From: Ligilactobacillus murinus DSM 20452 = NBRC 14221
Lineage (GTDB): Bacteria; Bacillota; Bacilli; Lactobacillales; Lactobacillaceae
Reading direction: 5' to 3'
DNA: 32,414 nucleotides
Assembly (NCBI RefSeq): GCF_001591685.1
Contig: NZ_BCVJ01000022.1
Coordinates: 1-32,414, forward strand
Part shown: positions 20,880 through 29,300 of the stretch, one piece after another
How the letters are laid out: every line of letters starts with the position of its first letter
Numbering within the stretch: the stretch's first letter is position 1
The notes under the pieces: model-generated
The model's database searches: none
What the model was told of the DNA's origin: nothing
Seen by the model: the letters and a program-made list of their open reading frames with translations, nothing else
Translations under genes and position numbers: made by a program

Positions 20880-21892
20880 TATTTTTCTCCTTGTTGAAGA
20901 TCAAGTACTGTTTTTCCACGTGAACGTCCATTAGCGACTTTATCTAGCGCAGCATTGACATCACTAAAGGCATAAACTGTATCTAACGACGGTTTGAGTT
21001 CAAGTTTGGTAAAGAGTTTTGCAACTTCTGCTAGTTGAGCGCCGTTTGCTTGAACAAAGATGAAGTTATAGGTCACACCATATTTTTTAGCCATTTTGTC
21101 AAACTTACGACCAGCAAAGCTAAAGAGCAATCGTTTTAGACCGGTAAAGCCCATCCGTTTAGCAAAGGCAGTATTAGGCATTCCTTTTAAAGAGACCAGT
21201 TGTCCACCTTTTTTCATGATCGTCATTTGTTTTTCAGTTTCCTGCCCCCCTAAAGTATCTAAGACATAATCGACATTAGCTACCGTTTGAGTGTAATCTT
21301 CATTCTTATAATCAATGAAGCGGTCGACACCTAAGGCTAAAACGCGTTCCTTATTTTCGACACTTCCGTTGGTGATGACTTTTAAGCCTTTAGCCTTAGC
21401 CAGCGGGATCGCCATCGCACCAACACCACCAGTTCCACCAGAAATAAAGATAGTGTTACCTTTTTTGACTTGCATCAACTCAAAGGCTTGCATGACAGTC
21501 AAAGCGGTCAAGGGAATAGCTGCTGCTTGAACATCACTTAAATATGGCGGAACTTTAGCGATCGCATTGGCATCGACAGCAACATATTCGGCAAAAGCAC
21601 CGATACTATCGAGTGGTAGGCGGGAAAAGACACGCTCACCTACACTAAATTGTGTGACATTTGCCCCGACAGCTTCAATTTTACCCACGACTTCATTTCC
21701 GCCGATCACAGGTAATTTGTAGGGGACGATCAACTTCACTTCGCCCCGTGTGATCATATTATCTAATGGGTTTACCCCCGCAGCGCTGACTTTTAGCAAA
21801 ACTTGATCTGCGGTGATCTGGGGTTTATCCACTGTTGTCATTTTAAGGGTAAGATCATTTTTGTTATATTGGGTCACGATAGCAGCTTTCAT
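20879..21892 (-). CDS. NADPH:quinone reductase-like zinc-free MDR dehydrogenase
   Basis: A 337-residue medium-chain reductase of the quinone oxidoreductase group. The GroES-like N-terminal domain contains AAGVNPLDNMITRG, PVIGGNEVVGKIEAVGANV and GERVFSRLPL. The Rossmann domain contains TIFISGGTGGVGAMAIPLAKAKGLKVI, and VLDTLGG follows. The structural zinc Cys cluster and catalytic Cys of true alcohol dehydrogenases are absent. Likely reaction: NADPH-dependent reduction of quinones or reactive enones. The 25-bp palindrome upstream and the divergently spaced Rrf2 gene point to redox- or electrophile-responsive control. The truncated hydrolase is coupled to its stop codon. Confidence 0.9.
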   Translation of the reverse strand: MKAAIVTQYNKNDLTLKMTTVDKPQITADQVLLKVSAAGVNPLDNMITRGEVKLIVPYKLPVIGGNEVVGKIEAVGANVTQFSVGERVFSRLPLDSIGAFAEYVAVDANAIAKVPPYLSDVQAAAIPLTALTVMQAFELMQVKKGNTIFISGGTGGVGAMAIPLAKAKGLKVITNGSVENKERVLALGVDRFIDYKNEDYTQTVANVDYVLDTLGGQETEKQMTIMKKGGQLVSLKGMPNTAFAKRMGFTGLKRLLFSFAGRKFDKMAKKYGVTYNFIFVQANGAQLAEVAKLFTKLELKPSLDTVYAFSDVNAALDKVANGRSRGKTVLDLQQGEK

Positions 21893-21914
21893 TATAGTTA
21901 AATTCCTTTCTTTT

Positions 21915-21939
21915 TATACTTGTATCTGATACAAGTATA
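21915..21939. promoter_or_regulatory. 25-bp perfect palindromic operator ahead of the dehydrogenase
   Basis: TATACTTGTATC, a central T, then GATACAAGTATA: a perfect inverted repeat between the Rrf2 and dehydrogenase genes. The core TTGTATCTGATACAA recurs ahead of the Rrf2 gene with one change, so it is very probably the Rrf2 operator. On the minus strand a TATAAA lies at its edge. Confidence 0.85.
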
Positions 21940-21979
21940 TGTTTGGGATAAAAAAACTGGCTTGAATTACAAGTCAGAA

Positions 21980-22405
21980 TTAAGTATTACGACATTGGTG
22001 ATAGAGATTAGCGATCACATCGGCTAAGGTCTTTTGTGAAAGTTCAGTCGCTAACTGTTTTTCAACGGCATCAAAGATCGGTGAAACAGCTTTTTCGATA
22101 TTTTTTCCGACCAAACAGTGATCGTTTGGATTTTGATGGACTTGAAACAGTTTGATCTGATCGACTTCTTGGGTAGCATAATAGATCGCTAGCAAACTTA
22201 TCTTATCTGGTGTTTTATTTAGCTGATATCCCAAGCGTCCCTGATGAGAACTGATCAGATCAGCTTTTTTGAGCAAGCTGATCACCTTGCGGATATAGCT
22301 GGCATTTGTCCCAACACTTAGCGCTAATTCTTGGGAAGAGAGCTCTTTATCACTCTCGCTGATCATCGCTAAGATATGCAGGGCAACTGAAAATTTAGTA
22401 TCCAT
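21980..22405 (-). CDS. Rrf2-family transcriptional regulator
   Basis: A 141-residue winged-helix regulator of the Rrf2 family. It begins KFSVALHILAMI with SSQELALSVGTNASYIRKVISLLKKADLISSHQGRLGYQLNK, the typical HTH and wing. It does not have the three-Cys iron-sulfur cluster arrangement of IscR/NsrR; only single Cys residues occur in DHCLVGKNIEKA and near the C terminus (HQCRNT), as in thiol- or metabolite-sensing relatives such as YwnA. It probably represses itself and the adjacent quinone reductase-like gene through the TTGTATCTGATRCAA sites at 21915 and 22429. Confidence 0.9.
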   Translation of the reverse strand: MDTKFSVALHILAMISESDKELSSQELALSVGTNASYIRKVISLLKKADLISSHQGRLGYQLNKTPDKISLLAIYYATQEVDQIKLFQVHQNPNDHCLVGKNIEKAVSPIFDAVEKQLATELSQKTLADVIANLYHQCRNT

Positions 22406-22428
22406 TAACGTCTTTCTCTCTTTTTAAG

Positions 22429-22443
22429 TTGTATCTGATGCAA
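22429..22443. promoter_or_regulatory. Second Rrf2 operator, in front of the regulator gene
   Basis: TTGTATCTGATGCAA is identical to the core of the palindrome at 21915-21939 except for one base. It lies about 24 bases ahead of the Rrf2 start, suggesting autoregulation. Confidence 0.75.
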
Positions 22444-22444
22444 G

Positions 22445-23257
22445 AACAAGTATACTGGGATGAGTAAAAAATAGCAACCCCCAAAAATATAAAAGTTTCA
22501 AGATCCGATCTTTATACTGTCCTAAAACCAAGTGTAGTGAATTTGTGAGCATCTTTTGTAACTTTAGTGGTGCGACTATTTTCTAGTATTTGCTTTTCGC
22601 TTAAAAATATTTGAGAGTAACTTGGTCGTTTGGAAGATTTGAACTAGCAAAGGGATGGAAACACTAATGATCTGCTAATTTGATATTAGTCATGATAACT
22701 GATGTGCTTTGTAAAACAAGAGTAGTTTTATTTGTTATTTGGTAACGTTTTAGGATAAAAAAAGAGTTAAATACGCAGAAGGTAGCACTTGAAGGACTAT
22801 CAAATCGAACACTAGATCAGGGAGCTATTAGTTCAGTTGGGGGCGTTAAGTGGTCGCCTAGGTACGTAGTTTGCTTTGGAAGAACCGCGATCGAAAGAGT
22901 TTTTATTTCAAATAAGTACAGAATTATCTTTTTAATAAAAAAATGAGGTATATAGTTATAATGGACGTAAGCTTTGAGTTGAAAAAAAGCTATAAAAAAC
23001 ACATAATATATTTGTGAAAATTATTTATTTTATATTTTTAGATAATTTAAAAATGATTTATAAAATAAATAAAATTATTGTAAAAAACAACAAAAATTGT
23101 ACATTTTGTTAATTCGTTAGTATGTGAACTCGTATTGAAAAGAAGTGATTTTTAATATGTTTTATAGGTTAGATTTTAAAGTTAAAGATGAATGAAATTA
23201 TATATTTCACACGATTTATAAAGCTTGACTAAATAAGAGCAGGAAAGGAAAGCTATA
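22445..23257. other. Gene-free AT-rich stretch before the glycosylation locus
   Basis: About 810 bases without a convincing gene. The first half is mixed sequence with few GATC sites; the second half (about 22990-23130) is almost entirely A and T and includes the hairpin at 23021-23072. A 61-codon minus-strand frame at 22817-23002 lacks a ribosome binding site and coding character. The composition differs from the flanking genes, as expected of a border of an acquired region or of a long regulatory leader. Confidence 0.6.
23021..23072. repeat. AT-only hairpin
   Basis: TTATTTATTTTATA (23021-23034) is the exact reverse complement of 23059-23072. Inside lies a second stem TTTTTA/TAAAAA (23035-23040, 23048-23053). 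It could extrude as a cruciform or mark an architectural-protein site. Confidence 0.55.
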
Positions 23258-23287
23258 TTGTTCGATATTTATTCAGATTTTATATAG
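23258..23287 (+). CDS. Possible 9-codon leader ORF before gtfA
   Basis: AGGAAAGGAAAG (23241-23252) is a strong ribosome binding site but lies about 48 bases before the gtfA ATG. It fits instead a TTG at 23258 that opens nine codons (reading LFDIYSDFI) and stops at TAG 23285-23287, 12 bases before gtfA. Since gtfA has no good site of its own, this mini-ORF could deliver ribosomes by coupling. Weak evidence. Confidence 0.3.
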   Translation: MFDIYSDFI

Positions 23288-23299
23288 CACGGTACATAA

Positions 23300-24859
23300 A
23301 TGATATATTTTATCAATTTTGGGATGCCTGATCATAAGTCAGGGATCGAACATGCTGAATTAAAACGGATCAAACTTTTTGAAAAATATCAAACGCCATG
23401 CCAATTAGTAGTACGCGACTGGAATCGGACGCTACATATGACAGCTAATGCTGCTGGTGTTGACGACGAGCATCTACTCAGTATGTTTGACTATTTTCAA
23501 GAAGCAAGCCATGTTTTACCTAAACGGGTGACAGTCAGTGACCTTGATCTAGGGTTAAAAAATTTAGTGATCACTGAAGAAAGTGACCGCTCACGTTATT
23601 TGGTCACACGTCCAAACAAAAAATTAGTAGCTCGGGTAAATTATGATAATTCGCAAGCTAAACAAGTTATTTCGACTGAATTGTTTGACGGCTACAACAA
23701 TCTTTATCGGGTCGATCTTTATGATGCACGTGGCTTTTGTTCCTTACGTCAATGGTATACACCGGATAATAAGATCGGTAGTGAAGAGTGGTTGACTCCT
23801 ACAGGAAAATCAGTTCTTAGAACTTTTTATAAATATGACCTCCAAAATAAACTAGTCAAAACAAGTTGGATCTTACGGGATAAGAACCATGAAGTTCATA
23901 CTTTTGATAATTTAGATCAACTTTTTGAGTACTTTTTGAATCGGATCAATGAAAAAGGAAATAATGTTTTTGTGTTAGATCGTTCTTTACTAGCCGATGG
24001 AGCTTTGACACGTTTGAAACGACCAGCATATACGGTCATGCATTTACATAATTCACAAGCTGGTGATGCCCAAGATCCGATGAACTCGATCGTAAATAAT
24101 AACTATGAGTACGCTTTGGCCAATCTTGACCGCTACTCGGCAGTCGTTTCAGCTACTAAACGGCAAACTGCTGATGTGATCAAGCGTTTTGACCCTAAAT
24201 GCAAGATGTTTACGATCCCAGTTGGTATTGTTTCGGATGAAACGTTCAATGCCAAACCGGTTTTAGAAAAAGACAGGACTTTTGGTAAAGTGATCGCAGT
24301 GGCTCGGATCGCCCATGAAAAGCGGTTAGATGACCTAGTCAAAGCGATCGCTATAGTTAAACAAGAGATCCCCGAAGTGACACTTGATATCTATGGTTAC
24401 GCTGATCCAAGTAATGATTATGGTGAAAAACGTAAAGTAATAGAGACGATAGCTAAAATGGGATTGGACGATAGTGTTAAATTAAAGGGCTACAAGTCAG
24501 AGCTGGCACCTGTATTAGATAAGGCCCAGATCTTTGGCTTGACCTCACGGATGGAAGGCTTCAATTTAGCGATCATGGAGGCGATCTCACATGGGGTCGT
24601 CGGAGTGACTTATGATGTTAATTACGGTCCAAACGATATCGTTATAAATGAGCAAAATGGGGCAGTTGTTTCCTATGGTGACTATCGTGCTTTAGCACAA
24701 GCAATGATCAAACTTTTCAAAGATCCAAAACTTATGCAACAAATGAGTACAGGTGCGTATACTTCAAGCAAACGTTATTCAAGTGAAAATGTTTGGCGAG
24801 CTTGGCAAGCGTTGTTTGATGACGCTAAACAGACTTTGAAAGGAGATGTTTTTAAATGA
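23300..24859 (+). CDS. gtfA: GtfA-type protein O-glycosyltransferase (GT4 fold)
   Basis: A 519-residue cytoplasmic glycosyltransferase. The N-terminal part (residues about 1-200) has the long beta-rich insertion typical of GtfA of serine-rich adhesin loci and of TagE-like enzymes. The GT-B C-terminal domain shows VARIAHEKRLDDLVKAI (the Arg and Lys that hold the nucleotide-sugar phosphates), LKGYKSELAPVL, the EX7E motif EGFNLAIMEA and VTYDVNYGPNDIV. Known pairs GtfA-GtfB add GlcNAc to Ser/Thr of adhesins. The giant Ala/Ser-rich adhesin three genes in is the evident substrate. In-frame stops at 23285 and 23297 force the start to ATG 23300, which has no clear ribosome binding site. It ends in an ATGA overlap with gtfB. 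Confidence 0.88.
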   Translation: MIYFINFGMPDHKSGIEHAELKRIKLFEKYQTPCQLVVRDWNRTLHMTANAAGVDDEHLLSMFDYFQEASHVLPKRVTVSDLDLGLKNLVITEESDRSRYLVTRPNKKLVARVNYDNSQAKQVISTELFDGYNNLYRVDLYDARGFCSLRQWYTPDNKIGSEEWLTPTGKSVLRTFYKYDLQNKLVKTSWILRDKNHEVHTFDNLDQLFEYFLNRINEKGNNVFVLDRSLLADGALTRLKRPAYTVMHLHNSQAGDAQDPMNSIVNNNYEYALANLDRYSAVVSATKRQTADVIKRFDPKCKMFTIPVGIVSDETFNAKPVLEKDRTFGKVIAVARIAHEKRLDDLVKAIAIVKQEIPEVTLDIYGYADPSNDYGEKRKVIETIAKMGLDDSVKLKGYKSELAPVLDKAQIFGLTSRMEGFNLAIMEAISHGVVGVTYDVNYGPNDIVINEQNGAVVSYGDYRALAQAMIKLFKDPKLMQQMSTGAYTSSKRYSSENVWRAWQALFDDAKQTLKGDVFK

Positions 24860-26340
24860 TCTATTTAACGGGTGAAAATGTTTTCACTTTCAATTCTGGG
24901 ACAGAATTTTCACAGTTTGAACGGTTGGATCTTTTTAAGCGCCAAGGGAAAACGGCGAAACTTTTATTGCGCAATTATAATCGTTTATTGGCTAAAGATA
25001 TCGCCACGCATAAGCTCGATCCCACGACTGTGTTGAACATGTATGATTATTTTCAAGAGGCTGTTGGTTTACAGCGAAAGAAATGTCCACTGCGTTTACT
25101 CAAAAGTATGGCCTTAAAGGATCATCACATCGTAGGGATCGATAATAATACTTCAGAATTGCGCTATCAGGGCAATTTGATCGGAAAAATTGCAGTGATG
25201 CCAGAAACAGTCGGGCTAGTAGGAGACATCACTTATTTTGATCGAATGGGGCATACAATATTTAAGGAATATTGGGATTGGCGTGGCTTTCGTTCAATGG
25301 TCGAGACCTATCATCCTGATGGTTCGATCGCGACCCAACAATTTTTAAAACCGACTGGTGAGATCGCGCTTGAGATCACCCATATGTATCTTGATGGCAA
25401 GATCTTGCCTACGAGTTATAAATTGATCGCTTATCGAGGCAAAGATTATGTCTTTGACACCCAAGACCAGTTGTATACCTTCTTTTTAAATGAGATCAAT
25501 GCGCTTGAACCAGGGGTGTTTATCTCTGATCGACGAACGCTTGATAATTGCGTTTTAAATGTTATTAATGCTAAGCAAAAATTAGCATATATCCACAGCG
25601 TACCCTTTGTGGATGACAAAAAACCGCAAAAAGGTATCTTGCCTGCCTATCGAACTGCGCTGACGGTGGGTAATTTTGATCAAGTGATCTTTCCGACTAA
25701 AGCAGAGGCTAATACTGTATTGCAGGTATTTGAGTCGAAACTAAATGTAGCGGTCGCCCCAGACAGTTGGGTCAAAGTAGCTACTAGTCCAAAAGTATTA
25801 CCAAAACAAAAAGTACTGATCTATGTTGGCCGGATCGCTGAAGATAAAAATATCACTGATCTGTTGAAATGTTTTAAGGCGATGTATTTGCAAGATGCAA
25901 CTTTGCGCTTTAAATTACAAGGGTATTTTTCAAATACGGACTATCAAACCAAACTCCAGCAGTTAGTCAGTGAGTTACATTTACAAGATGCAGTTGAATT
26001 TTTACCCTATCAAAACGAGCCAAAACTTTATCAAGATGCAACTTTATTCTTAAATGCCAGTCCAAGTGAAGGGTTTGGGATGAACATGTTAGAGAGTATG
26101 GCACATGGCGTTCCAATCGTTACTTATGCGATCGATTATACAGAAAATAATTTAGTCAAAAATGACATAAATGGCTACAACGTCAAAAATAAAACACCTA
26201 AGCTGCTAGCTAAAAAAGCACTTGAGCTCTTAGGTGATAGTGAAAATTATCATAAATTGTCAAAAGGAGCACTCAAAACAGCTACTAAGTATGATGCTAA
26301 AGCTTTTAGTGCAGCTTGGGATCTAGTAGTGAGCGAGTGA
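24856..26340 (+). CDS. gtfB: GtfB-type glycosyltransferase partner (probable co-activator)
   Basis: A 494-residue paralogue of the preceding protein, with the same N-terminal opening (MIYLTGENVFTFNSGTEFSQFERLDLFKRQG) and MYDYFQEAV. Its C-terminal GT-B domain still has YVGRIAEDKNITDLL and the EX7E EGFGMNMLE, but the YGPNDIV segment of GtfA reads YTENNLV, suggesting weakened nucleotide-sugar binding. In streptococcal and L. plantarum systems GtfB is needed together with GtfA, as a substrate-binding partner that stabilises the enzyme. It overlaps gtfA by four bases, and its stop is 19 bases before the adhesin start, so the three form one operon. Confidence 0.87.
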   Translation: MIYLTGENVFTFNSGTEFSQFERLDLFKRQGKTAKLLLRNYNRLLAKDIATHKLDPTTVLNMYDYFQEAVGLQRKKCPLRLLKSMALKDHHIVGIDNNTSELRYQGNLIGKIAVMPETVGLVGDITYFDRMGHTIFKEYWDWRGFRSMVETYHPDGSIATQQFLKPTGEIALEITHMYLDGKILPTSYKLIAYRGKDYVFDTQDQLYTFFLNEINALEPGVFISDRRTLDNCVLNVINAKQKLAYIHSVPFVDDKKPQKGILPAYRTALTVGNFDQVIFPTKAEANTVLQVFESKLNVAVAPDSWVKVATSPKVLPKQKVLIYVGRIAEDKNITDLLKCFKAMYLQDATLRFKLQGYFSNTDYQTKLQQLVSELHLQDAVEFLPYQNEPKLYQDATLFLNASPSEGFGMNMLESMAHGVPIVTYAIDYTENNLVKNDINGYNVKNKTPKLLAKKALELLGDSENYHKLSKGALKTATKYDAKAFSAAWDLVVSE

Positions 26341-26359
26341 ACTATGGGGGGCAAAAAAT

Positions 26360-29300
26360 TTGCAGAAGGATAGAAAGTTATTTAGTGAAGGAAAATTAAA
26401 AAAACGCTATAAGATGTATAAAGCTGGCAAGAGCTGGGTCGCAGCTCCACTTGTATTCTTTTCTTTAGGAGCATTTAGCCTGGGAGTTACACCAGTTAAA
26501 GCTGATCAAGCGCAGAATGAACCGCAAAAAGCCGTTGATGAGTCGATCTATACGATAAGTGAGCCAGCTAAAGGGCAAGAGGTCGTATTACAAGCAGCGA
26601 ATAGTGCTAATAGATCAGCTAGTTCGCAAAGTTTAGATAAAAATACTACAAGCCAGGCACCGACCTCAGAGGTATCTGCTGTATCGAGCCAAGCAAGTGC
26701 AAATGAGACGGCAGTAACACAAACAAGTCAAGCTAGGTCAAGTGCAAATGAGACTGCAGTAGCACAAACAAGGCAAGCTAAGTCAAGTGCAACACCAGAA
26801 GTAAAGTCACTTGCACCAAGTTCAGCTGACCCTGATTCTTTAGCAAAAGAGCTCAAAGTGGCTACACCTGTGTCACAAGCAGAGTCTGCAAGCAAGCCAC
26901 TTGCCCAAACGTCAGAACAAAGTGAAGTTTTAGATGAAAAGTCAGCTACGACAGCTCAAGTATTGCCTAAAAAAGCAAGTGTAGTAACTAAAACAAGTGC
27001 TGCGACAACTGAAGACAATAATACTTCACTAGCAGGGACCGATGTTGAAAAAAATCGAGCCCAAAAGCTTCAAACACTCGAACTATCAGCTATTTCGACC
27101 ACCCCAGTAACGATGGCCAGTGTAACTGAGTCTAAAGCTCAAACAGAGGGATCAGCCACTGCTGATCCCGAGCTTAAAGCTACCGCAGTTGCAGATGGTA
27201 GTACGGCTAATGTCACAACTGCAAATGAGTTTTATGATGCTTTGAATAATGGCACTATTAAGACGATCAATATTTTAGATGATATTGATTATGGAGCTAA
27301 ATACAGTGGAGGCCGACACAATGAAACGGTCAAGAATGCTCGTGACTTGACGATCAATGGTAATGGACACCAGATCGATTTTGGGACGGTCAATATTGGC
27401 TTTAAGGCTGCAAACGATCAGTCGATGGCATTAGTTATGAATGATCTAACGTTATATGCAGTTTGGGGTTTCGGAGCTCTTTCGATCAATCCGACTTTTG
27501 TTGGTGGGCCGAGTTCTTTAGCAAAAGGTGTTACGCAGACGATCAAGTATAATAATGTTCATTATTATGGTTCACAAACGGTGATGACTAAGACCGCAAC
27601 GGTTATTTTAGCTGGCGATAGTACTTTTAACTCTAGTTCGAGCTATACTTCAAAATTCAGAAAAGATGTTAAGACTGAAACGGGTCAACAAAACTTTGAA
27701 TTATCGGCTTTAGAGATCGAACCAAATGCCAAGATCAAGATGACAACAGACCGCGGGGGAAATGTGTATATCAATGATAATGGTACGCCTCACTTTACAG
27801 TTGGCAAAAATGCAACTGTAGATATTGTTCAAACGAATACAGGCTCTAATACCAGAGCTGAGAAATCTTCAGCTTTGATCTATACTCAAGGTGCAGTCGA
27901 ACTTGATGAAGGTGCAACTGTAAATGTCGATATTCAAAATGCTGATAATGCACGTGATAATACTGGTAGTATCATCTATATCAGTAATGGTTCTTTGACG
28001 CTCAATAAAAATTCGATGATGACAGTCGGTAAAAATTCAAGTGGTGATCTGAAAACTTTACCGATCGTATATCTATATGGTAACTCCAGTAAGGTCACGG
28101 TCAAGAAAGGTGCTAAATTAGGGATCTGTAATACAGCTGGCTTAAAAGCTAGCTCAGATATCTATATGGATAATGGTGGGACGATCCGCATCAATGGTCT
28201 AGGTGCTACTTTAGATATTTCCAATAAAGGTGATATGAATTATGGCAACATCTATATCGGTGGTGCGGGGCAGATCTTTGTCAATGATGGTGGTACTTTA
28301 GATGTAAGAAATCAAACGACAACGGCCAATACTTTGATCAATACAAAAGGGAGTGCGACGTTATCTTTTGGTAAAGATTCTAATGTCGATCTTGAAGGTA
28401 CGGGTACAGGTAAAACGACACTGATAACGGCTAGTTCAGGTTCAAAGATCAGTATCTATCGCCCAGAAAATGTGATTTTTGATAACACACATGCAGGAGC
28501 AGATTCGAAGCTATTCAATTTTGCTGGTGATCTCAATGCCCAATTTGTAGAGATCGGGACGATACCGCAATATTCACAACTAGGACCTTTTAAAGTAGCA
28601 ACTTACCAACTGGATAAAAATGGTACATCGAGTTTGGCCAAAGCAAATGTTATTGGCTTAAACGATGCTGCGACACAAGCTGGTAAAGAACTTGCTGATA
28701 GGCTCGGGACAAGTAATTACTTACAATACACTACTCGAGATATGCAAAATTACATTACGCTCGATCAAGCTCAGCAATTGACGGCAAAGCAAACGACGCT
28801 TACGGGAAAGACGATGCCGGATGCTTATGTGACTTTGAAATATTATGCTAATGGTAAATTAGTTGACTTACCAGGGCTTAGCTATACGCTGACAGCACCG
28901 ACCGAAGCGACTCCAGATTATGTCACAAAAGCCGATAGTACTGGTAAATGGACAGTTACCTTACCAATGCCATTAGATGCCGGTCAGATCTTAGTAGCTG
29001 GTTCGACGAATAATTTCACTCCAGCCTATACTACAGCGTTTGTAAATGATACTAAAGCGGACATCTCTGGTCTAGCTTCAGATGCAGCTGCTATCGCTTC
29101 CATTGCCTCAAGTACAGCGAGCCAAGCTGGGATAATGGCTGCAGACGTCAGCCAATTAGCTAGTCAAAGAGCTGAGGTCCAAGATCTAGCGGATGCTATT
29201 TATACAGAAGTAAATTCTTATAGTCAGTCAGCTGGGGTCGATCTAAAGGCCGGTTCTAACGCAGCTAGTGCAGCTTTAGAGGCATTGAATAGTTCGATGG

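Noticed and set aside
22829-22880. tRNA-like start (GGAGCTATTAGTTCAGTTGG resembles an acceptor stem and D-arm)
   Set aside because: No matching 3' acceptor strand, anticodon stem or T-loop follows within 80 bases.
22817-23002. 61-codon minus-strand reading frame
   Set aside because: No ribosome binding site, no recognisable domain, and low-complexity composition in an AT-rich gene-free stretch.
26344-26373. ATG start for the adhesin at 26344
   Set aside because: This frame stops after nine codons; the TTG at 26360 opens the frame with the KxYKxGKxW signal peptide.
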